Assembly: GCA_003427395.1 (NCBI GenBank)
Contig: BFEA01000786.1
Location: 505,181-529,911, forward strand
DNA length: 24,731 nt
Source: Chara braunii
Lineage: Eukaryota; Streptophyta; Charophyceae; Charales; Characeae
Reading direction: 5' to 3'
Shown: piece by piece, positions 8,610-15,303 of the stretch
Position numbering within the stretch: the stretch's first letter is position 1
How the letters are laid out: every line of letters starts with the position of its first letter
Translations under genes and position numbers: made by a program
Notes under the pieces: generated by a model
Told to the model about the DNA's origin: nothing
The model's database searches: none
What the model saw: the letters and a program-made list of their open reading frames with translations, nothing else

Positions 8610-9379
8610 TTCTTAATGTCCCACTTGTCCAGCTGTANGATCTTTTTNCGTGCCATTCGGCANAGACATCTGCATACGTCNTCCTCNGACCANTATTCGC
8701 TAGCTTTTATTTTTGCGCACTGTAGGTCCAGGAGAGCGTTGTGGCCAAACCAACCCAGATTGGCAGTTTTATTGGGTTCAAAGCGCAGGTAGAGGTCGTT
8801 CCTGGGTATCTGCTCATCGCTACAGGCTTCGAAATGCAGACCTGCATTCGCCCCAGGAGCATAGTGCTTGGGGATGAAGGTCGACATTTGTCTGGTGAAA
8901 ATCCTGGCCCTCTCTCCCTGGTCACTTTCCTGAGGTGCAATGTCTTTACCCTGTAATGTCATACCCCCATATTCTCCCACGGGGGAGAGTCCCACTTCCC
9001 ATTTCCCTTCCGCCTTTCTAAGGGGGATTACAAGTACCGCGTTTGGCTTAGATAGTGGTAGCTCGAAAAGGCCTCGTTCGATAATCTGTCTGAGTTTAAG
9101 TCTTCGTGAGGTCATCCCCCCGTCTGACGGTTCCGCCCCCTTTATCTCCGGCTGCACCTCTCGGTCCTGCTCTTTCTGTTTAGTGTGCTTTGCTTCTGAA
9201 GGAGGGCGAAAGCGACTCCGGGCAACAGCCAAGATTCGTTGAAAGGCTTCCGCCCATGTCAAGTGAGGGGGGGGGGCGGATGTTAGTGCAGTTCTGAGTG
9301 AGGGGCTGTTATTCAGGAGTCCCACCAGTTCGACATACGACCTGTCCCAGTATTCTTCTCCCTCCACTGGGCAGTCTGA
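8594..9379 (-). pseudogene. LINE-A ORF1 C-terminal segment
   Basis: An open segment of about 257 residues in the same frame as the preceding 9748-9380 segment, from which one TAA (9382-9380) separates it. The first usable start-like codon is a GTG at 9367, which is not convincing. I read this as the C-terminal part of a longer ORF1 interrupted by a stop. It has no zinc knuckle and no recognised domain, and it contains basic patches (SRRLKLRQ). Six N between 8638 and 8693 leave its last ~30 residues uncertain. Its TGA overlaps an ORF2 ATG as ATGA. Confidence 0.5.
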
Positions 9380-9748
9380 TTAGAGATGCTTAAGTATCCA
9401 GTCCGCCACTACTTGTATTTTCTGGTCCAGGCCCATTTCCTGGGGAGGGGCGTCAGGGTCTACCTGGCCTTGTGGGGGCTCCTCCATTTCCACAGCCGGA
9501 GGAGGGGGAGGGGGAGATGCATCCACCTCCATCTGCTGTGGCCCGAAGGCGTCCGAACAGAAGTCTGAGGGCGATGGTCGTGCCTCCTCATGATCCATCT
9601 GCTGCGGGGGGGTGGGCCCGGGAGGGTGCTCTTGCTCAGGCAGGGGCTTTTGTTGCGGCTGTTGCGGTTGCTGTAGCTTCCCCCTCGCCTGCTGTTTCAG
9701 CCGCATCCCTTGCTGGGTCAGGGGGTGGTCCTTGACTGTGTCCGTCAC
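9380..9748 (-). pseudogene. LINE-A ORF1 middle segment, Pro/Gln-rich
   Basis: A 122-residue segment very rich in Pro and Gln, with runs such as QQPQQPQQK and SPPPPPP. It sits -1 relative to the zinc-knuckle segment of ORF1. The two frames meet as GTGA at 9748-9745, just after a run of seven G on the coding strand (plus-strand C at 9754-9760). The run is in phase as G-GGG-GGG, a possible -1 slippery heptamer, but it is also a classic place for a one-base indel. The start codon would be GTG, so independent initiation is unlikely. Read as a continuation of ORF1. Confidence 0.5.
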
Positions 9749-11319
9749 GATATCCCCCCCATCTTTTGATCAGGCTGCACCATCCGTAGCAGCAACCCCC
9801 CATCTCTTGTGCCTCCCGCAGCAGCAGCGCCCTTTTCCTTTGTGTTTTCTAATGGGGTCGAAGCAAGAGTGTCTTTCAATAACTGTTGCGTTCCTTCGCT
9901 GCTTTGGCCTGGATTCCCCCCCCGGGTTGCCTCCTTTTTTTGATTGAGTTCTTTGAGGCCCTGTCCCTGATTTTCCGGGCTCCCCAGGTCTAGGCAGGCA
10001 AATTGATTGCTGTCTTCACGTATTGTATTTTCTTTATTTTCTGGTGCTTTTCTCTGCAGCGCTCCATTCCTCCTTCCCACCACCTCCCATATTTCCTGCT
10101 TTTTGTTCTTTGCCAGGGGGGGTTTCANGTGTACTTCTAGGGCCTTGGGAGGCACCCATGTTGCTGGTGGTCTGGATCCCGGCTGTGGTTCCCCTTGCCC
10201 TTCCCAAGGCCAGCCGGTGACCTCCCCGCCCTTCCCATCAGGTGCATCGACATAGACCCATCCCTCGTGTCCAGGATCGACAGTCCGCCACTTGGATTCG
10301 TCAAAGGGGTCTTTCCTCAGGCGTCCAGTGGGTTTGGCTGTACGGGATGGGTGGCGGGAGCACACTGTGTCAGTATATAAGTGGCCATATGACTGGCACT
10401 TAAAACACCACGGCCTCAGTTTATGAGCCGTGTGGATCCGATATAGCTTCCCCCCCACAAAGAAGGGGATAACGTCATCAATCGAAAAGATGTGGTCGTC
10501 TGCAAGGTCGATGGCCAACATCAGGTAATCATCCCTGCGAGCCATGTGGGGGGGGAGGGGGTTGATGAAACCCACCACCTCGTATTTCTCAGCGAAATCC
10601 TGCACAAAGGCAGCTTGGATTTCGACCGGAATGTGGCGGAATGCAACCCAAAAATGTTCTCTCATCATCTGATCCCTGAGTTCCTCGGGTCGTTGTGGCT
10701 TCGGAGGGGCCCAGGGATAGATGCGAACTTCTGATCTGTCACAGCGGAGGGACTTCCAACCATCCATTGTTCTTTTGTCCTCCTCCGCCAGACTGAGAAT
10801 AGTGATGATTGAAGTTGACACGGGTTGAACCAGGAACATCTCCCGGGCTTTTAAGGCAGATCCTTTGAATGCTGCCAAGCGCTCTCTGATCCAGGCCACT
10901 TTGTCATTGGTGGATTTGAAGGCAGCATCATCATGAAATGCCCAGTTGCTTGCCTGGGTGGTGTATACTGCATTTCGCGTCTTAACTGCCTCGCCCGGGA
11001 GAGTTCTAACTACTGTGGTTTTGCCCGCCTGGTGAAGGACCTTCTTCTTTGAGGAGGACAGGAGCCGAGACAGGAAGGAAGCTCCTGTGGTTGTTAAGTT
11101 TGCCGAGGGAATCTTCCATTGATCCTTCGCGCCTCCCTCACTCTCCCCTTCCTTTTTCCGTTGAATCGTGATGGTGTCCGAAGGGGATGGCCCTCTTACC
11201 CTCTCAGCCCAAGTTTGGCCAGAAGGGCAGCGGGAGGCTGGGGAAGAAGGTCCCGGATGCTTGCCGCTGGAGGACAGTGCTTCCCCTGCTGGTTTGGTTC
11301 CCTGATGTTCCCTGTTCAT
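9745..11319 (-). CDS. LINE-A ORF1, zinc-knuckle RNA-binding protein (524 aa segment)
   Basis: This is the gag-like ORF1 of LINE-A, expected to coat the LINE RNA in ribonucleoprotein particles. The N-terminal ~110 residues are Ser/Pro/Lys-rich. Residues about 190-300 form a folded domain (PWAP, then WVAFRHIPVEIQ, then DDYLMLAIDL) resembling the DUF4283-type domain that precedes the zinc knuckle in plant LINE ORF1 proteins. A knuckle follows with C305, C308, H313 and C320 (C-x2-C-x4-H-x6-C, a slightly long last spacing). One N at 10129 gives one unknown residue. The ATG at 11319 overlaps the stop of the upstream small ORF as ATGA. The segment ends after a seven-G run, where a one-base slip would join it to the next segment. 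Confidence 0.75.
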   Translation of the reverse strand: MNREHQGTKPAGEALSSSGKHPGPSSPASRCPSGQTWAERVRGPSPSDTITIQRKKEGESEGGAKDQWKIPSANLTTTGASFLSRLLSSSKKKVLHQAGKTTVVRTLPGEAVKTRNAVYTTQASNWAFHDDAAFKSTNDKVAWIRERLAAFKGSALKAREMFLVQPVSTSIITILSLAEEDKRTMDGWKSLRCDRSEVRIYPWAPPKPQRPEELRDQMMREHFWVAFRHIPVEIQAAFVQDFAEKYEVVGFINPLPPHMARRDDYLMLAIDLADDHIFSIDDVIPFFVGGKLYRIHTAHKLRPWCFKCQSYGHLYTDTVCSRHPSRTAKPTGRLRKDPFDESKWRTVDPGHEGWVYVDAPDGKGGEVTGWPWEGQGEPQPGSRPPATWVPPKALEVHXKPPLAKNKKQEIWEVVGRRNGALQRKAPENKENTIREDSNQFACLDLGSPENQGQGLKELNQKKEATRGGNPGQSSEGTQQLLKDTLASTPLENTKEKGAAAAGGTRDGGLLLRMVQPDQKMGGIS

Positions 11320-11567
11320 CCCGTCCTTCTCCGTACTTCAAAGGCTCGAAGAGTGAGACTTGTGAGATTTTTCGGTTCATATTTCAATTTGGGGTTTTTT
11401 GGCACCATATTTTGATCTGCCTCGACGTCGATTAGGAATTCCTTGTAAACAGTGCAAAGGAGCAATTCATTTGGTACTGCCGCGGTCGCCCATAAAATTA
11501 AGAAAGCCATCATTAAGGAGAATAAAGCAATAGCTTTCGTTAAACCACCAGTACTTGGCCCATACAT
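11316..11567 (-). CDS. Small upstream ORF of LINE-A with membrane-like segment (83 aa)
   Basis: An ATG-started frame of 83 codons lies directly upstream of ORF1. Its TGA overlaps the ORF1 ATG as ATGA (11319-11316). Residues about 12-31 form a strongly hydrophobic stretch (ALFSLMMAFLILWATAAV) that could span a membrane. The C-terminal half is polar and basic. I recognise no family. The first 22 bases (11540-11561 on the minus strand, with the ATG six bases before) match 22556-22577 exactly, so the 5' part of this frame may be a dispersed repeat rather than LINE-A itself. It could be a real LINE ORF0 or a chance upstream ORF. Confidence 0.35.
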   Translation of the reverse strand: MYGPSTGGLTKAIALFSLMMAFLILWATAAVPNELLLCTVYKEFLIDVEADQNMVPKNPKLKYEPKNLTSLTLRAFEVRRRTG

Positions 11568-11574
11568 CGGCTGC

Positions 11575-11596
11575 GGGCCGTTGTCGTTAACGGCCC
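11575..11596 (-). other. 8-bp hairpin at the LINE-A 5' boundary
   Basis: GGGCCGTT (11575-11582) pairs perfectly with AACGGCCC (11589-11596) around a 6-nt loop. It lies just upstream of the small ORF and may belong to the LINE-A 5' leader or to older flanking repeat DNA. Confidence 0.5.
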
Positions 11597-11784
11597 ACAA
11601 CTTCCGTGCTTCGGGGCAGCTTCGCGATGGGTTGGGCGTTGCTTTTTTGTGGGCCCAGCGTGGGGTTGGACTGATTCACCAACGGCCGTTTTGAGGTATG
11701 TCCATTGGACCAACCGTATTTGCAGACGTCACTGGTTTTTCATGAGTGCCCGCCAGCCCCTTCGGATTTCAGGGCTTCCCTATA
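11597..11784. repeat. Flank between the two LINEs; half of an array unit
   Basis: No gene. From about 11745 the sequence resembles the tandem array downstream of LINE-B: GTGCC, then TTTCAGGGCTT, then TTAGCACTTT. The corresponding array words are GTGCCAACC, TTCCAGGGTTTCACT and ATAGCACTTTCCAG. I read this as the left half of the array unit split by LINE-B. Confidence 0.55.
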
Positions 11785-11797
11785 ATGTTAGCACTTT

Positions 11798-12411
11798 GGG
11801 AAAGAGGGGACGGTCCGGCATACGGTTTCTGCGGTGCCTTGAAGCGCCTGCGCTACCTGTACGACTCGAGCTTTCTAGGTTTTCACCATAGCTAGCCCAC
11901 CTCCATCAGGTGATGGTGGCAAGCAAGTAACAGCTATCGACCCACGACGAGTTCCTCACTACCGCGTGGAAGTTGTTTTACTTCGGGTGACCACCTCCCC
12001 TACGCCCTGGCGCATATGACCAAGCTCTGACCAGAACTACCAGCGTAACGCTCGTTTTTACCGAGCGTTCCGCTACAGGAATCCACCCAAGACCTTCTTT
12101 ACGGTCGATGAACGAGCTACGTTTTTCTTCTACGCGGCGGTATCGTCATCTGAGCTTTTCATCTCCAAGTCGTTTTTTGTTCTCTACGGAGTCTACATCA
12201 TCAAGGCGGTAACTTTTTGCCGGAGCCTCTCGTCTCGTCCTTATTCAGCGGTGAAACCTCATCATGCCCTAACAAAATCTACTCCTCTCTACTCCTCGCA
12301 AATACCCCTCCTACTTCCCATCTCAATTTCCCTTTCCATCTCCCATTCTGACTACGTATCACCCAATACCGGTGGGCCCCACCGCGTTAATCCCCAAAGG
12401 GTATACGCGAC
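11798..12411 (+). promoter_or_regulatory. LINE-B 5' leader, proximal part
   Basis: Sequence from the inferred LINE-B 5' end to the pyrimidine-rich part. No convincing ORF. LINE promoters normally lie inside the 5' leader, so regulatory elements are expected here, but I can name no specific site. I looked for an HDV-like ribozyme fold at the 5' end and did not find the needed P1 partner. Confidence 0.4.
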
Positions 12412-12790
12412 CCTACCCTTTTTGTCCTTTCCATGTAATAGGAACCGCCCTGTCTTCGTACCGGTCCCTTTCCCCTTATTTCCTAATTTGTCCCTTTCTG
12501 TGTGTTTGGAATTCCCCGCCTGACCTCAAGTATTCCCTTTCTCCTCACATTACCACTCCCTCAACTTCTTTTCTTTCACATAATTAAGACCAGCGCGCCT
12601 GTCCCGTCCCACGACCCCTCGGCCTTACCCTCTTTTGTCTCTTCCATGTAATAGAAGCTACCTTATTCCGAAGCGGCCCCTCCCCTCCTTTTCCCTATTT
12701 TGTCCTTTCTGTGTAATAGAAATTCTCCGCATAACCCCAACGCCGCCCTTTACCGGCCCCCCCTCCTTAACTCAGATCTCCTGCCCTTTA
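12411..12790 (+). repeat. Monomer-like tandem repeats in the LINE-B leader
   Basis: Two units with a period of about 213 bp: the first from about 12411, the second from about 12622. Both open with TACCCT, then TTTTGTC, CTTCCATGTAATAG, a 40-50 bp variable piece, then TTTGTCC, TTTCTGTGT and a second TAATAGAAATTC- or GTTTGGAATTCC-type word. A possible diverged third copy starts near 12850 (GCGCAATAGGAACC). Strongly G-poor and C/T-rich on this strand. Tandem leader monomers carry promoter activity in some mammalian L1 elements; by analogy only, this may be the LINE-B promoter. Confidence 0.55.
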
Positions 12791-12934
12791 CATCCTAGCG
12801 CTATCCTCCGCCCGCAATACCACACCCCTGTTTTGCCCCCCTTCAATCTAACTCTCCTTCCTCGCATAACGCGCAATAGGAACCAATCACAATTTCTCTG
12901 ACACCTCCCCCAGTTCACGTACATCACTATCCAC

Positions 12935-13004
12935 GCTTTACTCTCCGCGGCCAGAAAACCGACTCCCACCATCCTGTAATATCGGTTCGCACCCCCCCCC
13001 CCCC
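12935..13004 (+). repeat. 70-bp block duplicated at 14060-14129
   Basis: An exact 70-bp direct repeat of 14060-14129, ending in a run of 13 C, and directly followed by an N at 13005. In LINE-B this sequence should occur once. The natural continuation of the C-run is the GAATTTCCGCG at 14130, and the C/T-rich leader resumes there. Confidence 0.9.
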
Positions 13005-13033
13005 NGAGCATCCTTCTTTCCCTCAGGGCTGCA

Positions 13034-13430
13034 TATGTTACCCTTCCAATTTGTAGAGCTCCTACGTCCCGCTGGCCTAGCCCCACCCAGATGGTGAGGC
13101 GTTATGTAGCTTTTGAACCGGAGCGCTCTTTTGTGACGGTCTGTGGTCAGGTGCATAGGCAGACAGTGGGGATCCCCATGGGCAAAAAACCCTCGAGTCC
13201 AGCGCTGGCATGTTTGCTGCGTGCCTAGTAAGAGTGATCCTTCCTTTCTCTCCCCGCCGGGATGTGACTGACGGTTGGTAACAGGGATCAGAATCGTGGA
13301 CGATGTATCGACCTTCATCAGGTATTCTGAGGAGGACGAGTAGTCTTTGTTGAGGGCAAGGGAAATTCTCCATTAGTCTAGGCCTTTTCCCGGACTGTTA
13401 CCACGAGAACTTAACGTTGGAAAGAACAAG
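13034..13430 (+). pseudogene. Decayed reverse transcriptase fragment, not L1 type
   Basis: Three plus-strand frames together give a recognisable RT. The first frame is open from about 13034 and contains motif B as GIPMGKKPSSPALA (GIPMG at 13169-13183). The second carries motif C as RIVDDVSTFIRY (VDD at 13296-13304). The third has CYHENLTLE (13396-13422), the sort of block found just after motif C. Stops and two frame changes make it a fossil. The GIPMG motif B differs from the RQG[CD]P of the two LINEs and is more like Penelope-like, group II intron or related RTs. I cannot choose between these. It lies in the misplaced block. Confidence 0.6.
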
Positions 13431-13434
13431 TGGT

Positions 13435-13531
13435 AGCAGCACCGCGCAGACAAACCCACACAACTGTTGGGATTTATTGGGCTGTGCATTGAAGGTGTGT
13501 GAGAAGCCTGTTGGGATTGCGCGGTGCTGCT
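13435..13531 (+). other. 14-bp perfect inverted repeat, 69-bp spacer
   Basis: AGCAGCACCGCGCA at 13435-13448 is the exact reverse complement of TGCGCGGTGCTGCT at 13518-13531. It directly follows the decayed RT. It could be a structured RNA of that element or the ends of a miniature inverted-repeat element, although no target-site duplication flanks it. Confidence 0.8.
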
Positions 13532-13543
13532 TAAGAACCATAG

Positions 13544-13864
13544 ATGGGTCAAGGAGAAGAGATTGCAGGTCCAGAATCTGCAGGACTTCTGCAGTTTATC
13601 GGTACTCAACAGAAGATGGCGGTGATTTGGGCTTGTCTTCATCGAGCAATGAGCTTTACTACCCTGCCTGGAGCCGACGTGGCTTTCCTGTCCACGCTGA
13701 AGATCGAGCTAAAGAAAGAAATGAAAAACGAAAAGGTTGCGGGGCCAGTTGCTGTGCCTCCCCTTTGGTCCCCTCCCCCTATGAACATCAGCAGTCTCTG
13801 CTCAATGCCACTCGGGGGGGTGCCAAACTTGCCCAGGAAGGTACACAAGGCCTATGGGGATTGA
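13544..13864 (+). CDS. Short open frame in the misplaced block (106 aa)
   Basis: ATG-started frame with a Gly/Glu-rich start, a Lys/Glu helix (LKIELKKEMKNEK) near residue 55 and a Pro-rich end. No recognised domain. Its 3' end runs into the tRNA-derived sequence on the other strand, so if it was ever real it was truncated or fused there. It overlaps a longer open frame (13417-13929) and the two cannot both be coding. Weak support. Confidence 0.15.
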   Translation: MGQGEEIAGPESAGLLQFIGTQQKMAVIWACLHRAMSFTTLPGADVAFLSTLKIELKKEMKNEKVAGPVAVPPLWSPPPMNISSLCSMPLGGVPNLPRKVHKAYGD

Positions 13865-13903
13865 ACCCAATGGTTGCCTTACCCACTGAGCTACTGGCAG
13901 GCC
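13849..13903 (-). other. tRNA-derived sequence lacking the anticodon arm
   Basis: On the minus strand there is an A box (TAGCTCAGTGGG, 13893-13882) and a B box (GGTTCAATCCC, 13867-13857). A T-stem of four pairs (TGGG/CCCA) and an acceptor-like GGCCT/AGGCC closing pair are also present. Only about 14 nt separate the boxes, so the anticodon arm is missing and this cannot be a functional tRNA. It is most likely the Pol III promoter head of a tRNA-derived SINE or a tRNA pseudogene. It lies in the misplaced block. Confidence 0.6.
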
Positions 13904-13984
13904 GCTGGATGGTATCCAGTGGTTTCTGAATTTGCCTGAGGATAGGCTTCTTCCAAAAAAGAAAAGAAAGTGAGGGGCAGACTG

Positions 13985-14018
13985 TTGGAGGTGATAGGAG
14001 CACCTGAGCACCCTCCAA
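13985..14018 (-). other. Hairpin resembling the SINE-like second hairpin
   Basis: GGTG and CACC enclose ATAGGAG on the plus strand, one base different from the ATAAGAG loop at 3151-3157. It is flanked by TTGGAG and CTCCAA. It is cut off by the adapter at 14022, so the rest of the element is not seen. Confidence 0.4.
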
Positions 14019-14021
14019 TAC

Positions 14022-14059
14022 CTGTCTCTTATACACATCTAGATGTGTATAAGAGACAG
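14022..14059. other. Nextera mate-pair junction adapter (assembly artefact)
   Basis: CTGTCTCTTATACACATCT (14022-14040) is followed at once by its reverse complement AGATGTGTATAAGAGACAG (14041-14059). This is the 19-bp Tn5 mosaic end in inverted duplicate, the circularisation junction of Nextera mate-pair libraries. Its translations give the well-known contaminant peptides MCIRDR and SYTHLDVYKRQ, both visible in frames crossing this point. DNA on the two sides was not adjacent in the genome. Confidence 0.97.
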
Positions 14060-14667
14060 GCTTTACTCTCCGCGGCCAGAAAACCGACTCCCACCATCCT
14101 GTAATATCGGTTCGCACCCCCCCCCCCCCGAATTTCCGCGCTGCTGCCTCTCCCATCCGTCGTACCCGACAAATAAATACCTTATAATTAATCTGATTCG
14201 CTTCCTTCCCCTGGCCGGAATCACAACCAAATCCACCTACTCGCGCCAGCCCGCACCTCCACTATTATTCACAACCGGTCTTATACATCGCGGCTACGCG
14301 CCACGCCCTTCCCACCGCGCAGACATTATCTCGCTCCATGACACATCGCCCACCACCCGCCCTACTCGGGAGTCGCCACCCCACTCACCTCACCTAACAT
14401 ATGAATCAAGACATTTCACTACGGTCCAAATCCCCACAACAAAAGACACACCCCAATCAATCCACTCACCCGTCTCACGCCACCCCTCGCATGATATAGA
14501 CACGCTCCCCACCCCGACCGTCCCGTGCACCCCTCCTATCCCCACTTCCCACCCATCCCAACACACCATCCTTAAACTGCTCACCACTCCCCCGATAACT
14601 GCCTAACCCACAACCTCGACTTACTCGCTTACCACTCTCACCTCTGTCACTATTCTACTGCCCGAAG
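14060..14667 (+). promoter_or_regulatory. LINE-B 5' leader, distal part
   Basis: The first 70 bp repeat 12935-13004. The rest continues the G-poor, C-rich leader up to the ORF1 ATG at 14668. A 180-codon frame is open here (to 14606), but the strand is so poor in G and so rich in C that stops are rare. Its predicted start lies inside the adapter. I regard it as non-coding. Confidence 0.5.
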
Positions 14668-15303
14668 ATGAACAGCGGTCCTGATAAAACCGGTACCGAA
14701 TCACCGCAGAACGATATGGAAGATGACGAAGTCCACAAACTTACCGGAATGATGGAAGACTGGTACCTGAATCAGATCTCACAAGATGTCTCTGAATATG
14801 TCGATACCACTGTCAACGAAGAAGACGACTGTATCGAAATCAGGCCGAAGAAAAATAATCAAGCGATTCAAAACGAATTTCTCAGACGAATGACAGTTGC
14901 CATAGTCTTTCAAGGGGACACTAAGAACTGGTCCAATGATAAGAAGTTTGAACTCATTCGTTACCTTGAGGACTCTGTCCTCACGGAAGAAGAACTTCAA
15001 ACTCTCAAAGGAATTGCACACATGGAGGGTAGGGGACAGATGACATATATAGCCAAAAGCCCGAAAGTGGTAGACTGGCTATTGAATGTGAAGCAAGAGA
15101 TGAAGTTCAAAGAAGGTTCAAAATGGAATTTTGTTTATTTCCGCCCGTGGCTACCCCGTGCTGAGTTGGAAAGAAGAGGGAAGAGGACAAAAAGAAAAAC
15201 TATTGGGTCATGGTCATGCACTTCCCCATTGCTGCCTCAATCTTCATCAAGACTGGCATTGAGGCAGTCATGGGCAAGGTGGTCACTGAATTCGACCCAA
15301 TAA
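14668..15303 (+). pseudogene. LINE-B ORF1, N-terminal segment
   Basis: ORF1 of LINE-B starts at this ATG. The N-terminus is acidic (MEDDEVHK, EEDDCIE). Residues about 65-165 form a domain ending in FRPWLP, in the same position as the PWAP of LINE-A ORF1. A one-base shift near 15168, in a purine-rich stretch, moves the frame. The true protein continues in the frame of the next segment (E-E-D-K-K-K-N-Y-W-V), and the last ~45 codons here are out of frame. LINE-B ORF1 and LINE-A ORF1 look distantly related in layout. Confidence 0.65.

Larger units (their letters stand above)
3279..11600 (-). mobile_element. LINE-A: near full-length L1-clade non-LTR retrotransposon
   Basis: A single minus-strand retrotransposon reads, 5' to 3': small upstream ORF (11567-11316), ORF1 with a zinc knuckle (11319-8594, broken), ORF2 with endonuclease, RT and zf-RVT-like finger (8609-4057, broken), a repetitive 3' region, the conserved hairpin and an A-rich tail (3328-3279 read on the minus strand, mixed AAAT and AAT units). 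No LTRs are seen. The 5' limit lies between 11568 and about 11745 and is not fixed, because I found no target-site duplication matching the 3' flank near 3262-3278. There are at least three stops and two homopolymer-associated frameshifts, so this copy is probably inactive. Nine single N inside it (5136, 5290, 5395, six at 8638-8693) plus one at 10129 suggest collapsed near-identical copies. Confidence 0.85.
13006..14021. other. Misplaced block inside the LINE-B leader
   Basis: This ~1-kb block has a base composition unlike the C/T-rich LINE-B leader on both sides. It is bounded by an N after a C-run (13005) and by a mate-pair junction adapter (14022-14059). It contains a decayed reverse transcriptase, a 14-bp inverted repeat, a short open frame and a tRNA-derived sequence. 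It most likely comes from another locus of the same genome, joined by the library construction. Confidence 0.8.

Noticed and set aside
11798-11880. HDV-like ribozyme at the LINE-B 5' end
   Set aside because: The 5' GGGAAAG has no partner strand at the spacing an HDV-type fold needs.
13788-14156. 122-codon minus-strand frame containing SYTHLDVYKRQ
   Set aside because: It crosses the mate-pair adapter and joins unrelated loci.
14043-14606. 187-codon open frame at the start of the distal LINE-B leader
   Set aside because: It begins inside the Tn5 adapter (MCIRDR contaminant peptide) and stays open only because the strand is C/T-rich and stop-poor.
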